A stretch of 23,653 nucleotides of DNA, taken from NCBI GenBank assembly GCA_964523675.1, contig CAZFZT010000055.1, positions 1-23,653 of the forward strand, written 5' to 3'. This DNA is from CAZFZT01 sp964523675. GTDB lineage: Bacteria > Planctomycetota > Phycisphaerae > Phycisphaerales > SM1A02. The notes below the pieces were generated by a model. The model saw nothing but the letters and a program-made list of their open reading frames with translations, did not search any database and was not told the origin of the DNA. Of this stretch, positions 22,003-23,653 are shown in pieces; positions within the stretch are counted from its first letter, which is position 1, and each line of letters opens with the position of its first letter. The position numbers were made by a program, and so were the translations under genes.

Positions 22003-23653
22003 TTACCGGCCGATCACCAGCAACTGTTGAATCAGTTCATTGGTTGTGGTGATGACCCTGCTCGAGGCGGAATAGCCCGTTGAGGCCATGATCATGTTGA
22101 TGAACTCCTGTGAGAGATCGACGTTGGAGAGTTCGAGCGCGCCGCCGATCAAGCGGCCGGTGCTGAACTCGGTCGGACGGGTAATGAGCGCGGTACCCGA
22201 GTTGGGCCCTTCGCTGAAGAAATTGTTGCCGACATCAATCAGTCCCTCCGGATTGGAAAACTTGGCGAGCGCAATCTGTCCAATGGTGCGAATGAGACCG
22301 TTGGTGAACGCCCCGGAGATGATGCCGTCGCCTCCGATTGAGAAGTTGCTCAGCGTGCCGATCGGCGTGCCATCCTGCGAGACGGCTGCGAGATTGCTGT
22401 TCTGATCCGTCAGACCGGAGATCGCATCAGCGCCGGAATCAAACGCCATGCTGATGGTGAGAGGGCTGATCGCGCCATTGCCGCGCACAACCGAGAATGA
22501 GTCATTGGTGGCGGCGACGAAGTCGCCGTTCGCATCAAAGTTGACGACGCCCATGCCGACGATTCGGCCGACATCATCATTGTCTCTCGATTCAGCGATG
22601 AATTGCCAGATGGTGCCCGCGCCGTCCGCTGTCTCCTGCAGGACAAACGTCAGGTCGATTGTCAGCGGCGTGCCGAGCGAATCGTACACCACGAAGCTTG
22701 TGCGCACGGACTCGCCGTCTGCCGGTTCCGCCTTGGTCATCACGAACGGCTGATTGATGGCTGTGCCGGTGTCGCTCGTGGCAACGAAGTCGGCGGTGGA
22801 GATGTTGAGATCCTGGACGCTGCCTTCATTGCCGTTAATCACAATGCTGCCGTCGGCGCCGATGGAGATGCTTCCACCGAGGGATTGACCGCCCACAGTT
22901 GAGTTATCAAGACCGAGTTTCGCTTCAAGGAAAGCGATGAAGTCGTTCATGGTGGAGCCGAAGCCGTCAACGCCTCTGGCAGCGGCGGTGGCGGCATCCA
23001 TGAAGCCGAACGTAAAGGTGCCAAGGTCCTGGCCGCCCTTTTCAATGCCGCTGATGGTGATGATGGTGTTTGCGCCGCCTTCGATGGCAAGGAATGAACC
23101 TGCCGCCCCATCGCTGATCCAGAGGTCGGTGGCGCCGGTGGTCAGGTCTTCAGCACCGGTCATCTCATTGCCGGGTGTGAGCAGGTTGTCCGTGAACATG
23201 GCCCGAGCGGTGTGCAGGGAACCTTGTGTTGCGACAACGCCGGAGGCGTTCAAATTGCCGTTGAAGACCACGCTCTGAGTTGCTTCGGCCAGGGTGAGAG
23301 TGCCGAGCGGAATGTTCATCTCAACCAAGTCACCTTCGACGACCTGAAAGTTGTTGTCAACCGGATACCCCATCACCTTGCCGCCGGAGATGGAAACCAG
23401 TTCATTCGACGCATTGAGTTGGAATGATCCTGCACGTGTGTAATAGCGCTCCCCTGCATCACGGATGACGAAGAAACCGTCTCCTTCGATGGCGATGTCG
23501 GTTGCAACGCCTGTGGAGCTGATCGCGCCGTTCGTGAAAGATCGTTGTGTTCCCGCGAGGGTCACGCCGAGGCCGATCTGCCCGGGGTTCGTCCCGCCGT
23601 GAATCTCGCCGGGTGAGGTGCCGAATGAGAAGTTGCGGCTGAACGTGGGGGAG
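22003..23653 (-). CDS. flgE: Flagellar hook protein FlgE (5' end outside window)
   Basis: This is the structural subunit of the flagellar hook. About 549 residues are visible and the frame is open to the window edge; about 40 N-terminal residues are probably missing. The family blocks are QIGLGVTLAGTQRSFTNGAI, STGVATDIAIEGDGFFVIRD and YYTRAGSFQLNASNELV, the Gly-rich Ser/Thr-rich hypervariable middle, and the C-terminal FSNPEGLIDVGNNFFSEGPNSG, ELSNVDLSQEFINMI and TTTNELIQQLL, the helix that pairs with the N-terminus in the axial rod-hook family. The length favours FlgE over FlgF or FlgG (about 250-260 residues). An internal GTG (23565) is not the true start, since conserved sequence continues upstream of it. 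It precedes flbD. Confidence 0.95.
   Translation of the reverse strand, partial: SPTFSRNFSFGTSPGEIHGGTNPGQIGLGVTLAGTQRSFTNGAISSTGVATDIAIEGDGFFVIRDAGERYYTRAGSFQLNASNELVSISGGKVMGYPVDNNFQVVEGDLVEMNIPLGTLTLAEATQSVVFNGNLNASGVVATQGSLHTARAMFTDNLLTPGNEMTGAEDLTTGATDLWISDGAAGSFLAIEGGANTIITISGIEKGGQDLGTFTFGFMDAATAAARGVDGFGSTMNDFIAFLEAKLGLDNSTVGGQSLGGSISIGADGSIVINGNEGSVQDLNISTADFVATSDTGTAINQPFVMTKAEPADGESVRTSFVVYDSLGTPLTIDLTFVLQETADGAGTIWQFIAESRDNDDVGRIVGMGVVNFDANGDFVAATNDSFSVVRGNGAISPLTISMAFDSGADAISGLTDQNSNLAAVSQDGTPIGTLSNFSIGGDGIISGAFTNGLIRTIGQIALAKFSNPEGLIDVGNNFFSEGPNSGTALITRPTEFSTGRLIGGALELSNVDLSQEFINMIMASTGYSASSRVITTTNELIQQLLVIGR

Overview
The window comes from a GC-rich, Gram-negative, flagellated bacterium. 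Several features together point to the Planctomycetota, probably a Phycisphaerae-like lineage: a topoisomerase VI B subunit in a bacterial setting, an outer-membrane porin with an N-terminal coiled coil, palindromic repeats of the kind I associate with planctomycete genomes, and a flgE-flbD flagellar pair. This placement is inference from gene content, not from a marker phylogeny. There is no sign of a plasmid, phage, insertion sequence or CRISPR array; the content is ordinary chromosomal housekeeping.

Layout. 1-3632: DNA topology and repair on the minus strand (topoisomerase VI subunit B, cut by the window edge; recJ). 3714-6080: a plus-strand operon of ECF sigma factor, membrane anti-sigma-like protein and secreted PDZ protein, which looks like an envelope-sensing module. 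6215-10428: a TVP38/TMEM64-type membrane protein, tRNA-Lys(TTT), and a large SNF2-family helicase starting only 38 bases after the tRNA. 10445-11518: a MoxR-type AAA ATPase (minus). 11623-12495: fpg (plus), with a TTG start. 12496-13264: a gene-free stretch holding a cluster of DnaA boxes (candidate replication origin) and, on the minus strand, a candidate structured small RNA ending in a good intrinsic terminator. 13265-16508: hslV (plus), then an SDR oxidoreductase, a four-helix membrane protein and nnrD (minus). 16556-18508: a long inverted repeat, a strong terminator and a porin carrying an unusual inserted domain (minus). 18509-19088: a second gene-free stretch with the porin promoter, stem-loops and dispersed repeats. 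19089-21725: radA (minus), a small-alarmone-hydrolase-like HD protein and a YjbQ-family protein (plus). 21773-23653: flbD and flgE (minus, flgE cut by the window edge).

Three signals go beyond gene calling. (1) Eight genes (recJ, the TVP38 protein, hslV, the SDR, the membrane protein, radA, the HD protein, yjbQ) carry a TANNNT box 6 to 8 bases before the start codon, which suggests leaderless transcription is common in this organism. (2) radA contains two palindromic elements inserted in frame at poorly conserved positions, and is bracketed by a second, periodic repeat family that supplies its C-terminal tail. (3) The fpg-hslV gap combines DnaA boxes with a pseudoknot-capable minus-strand transcript.
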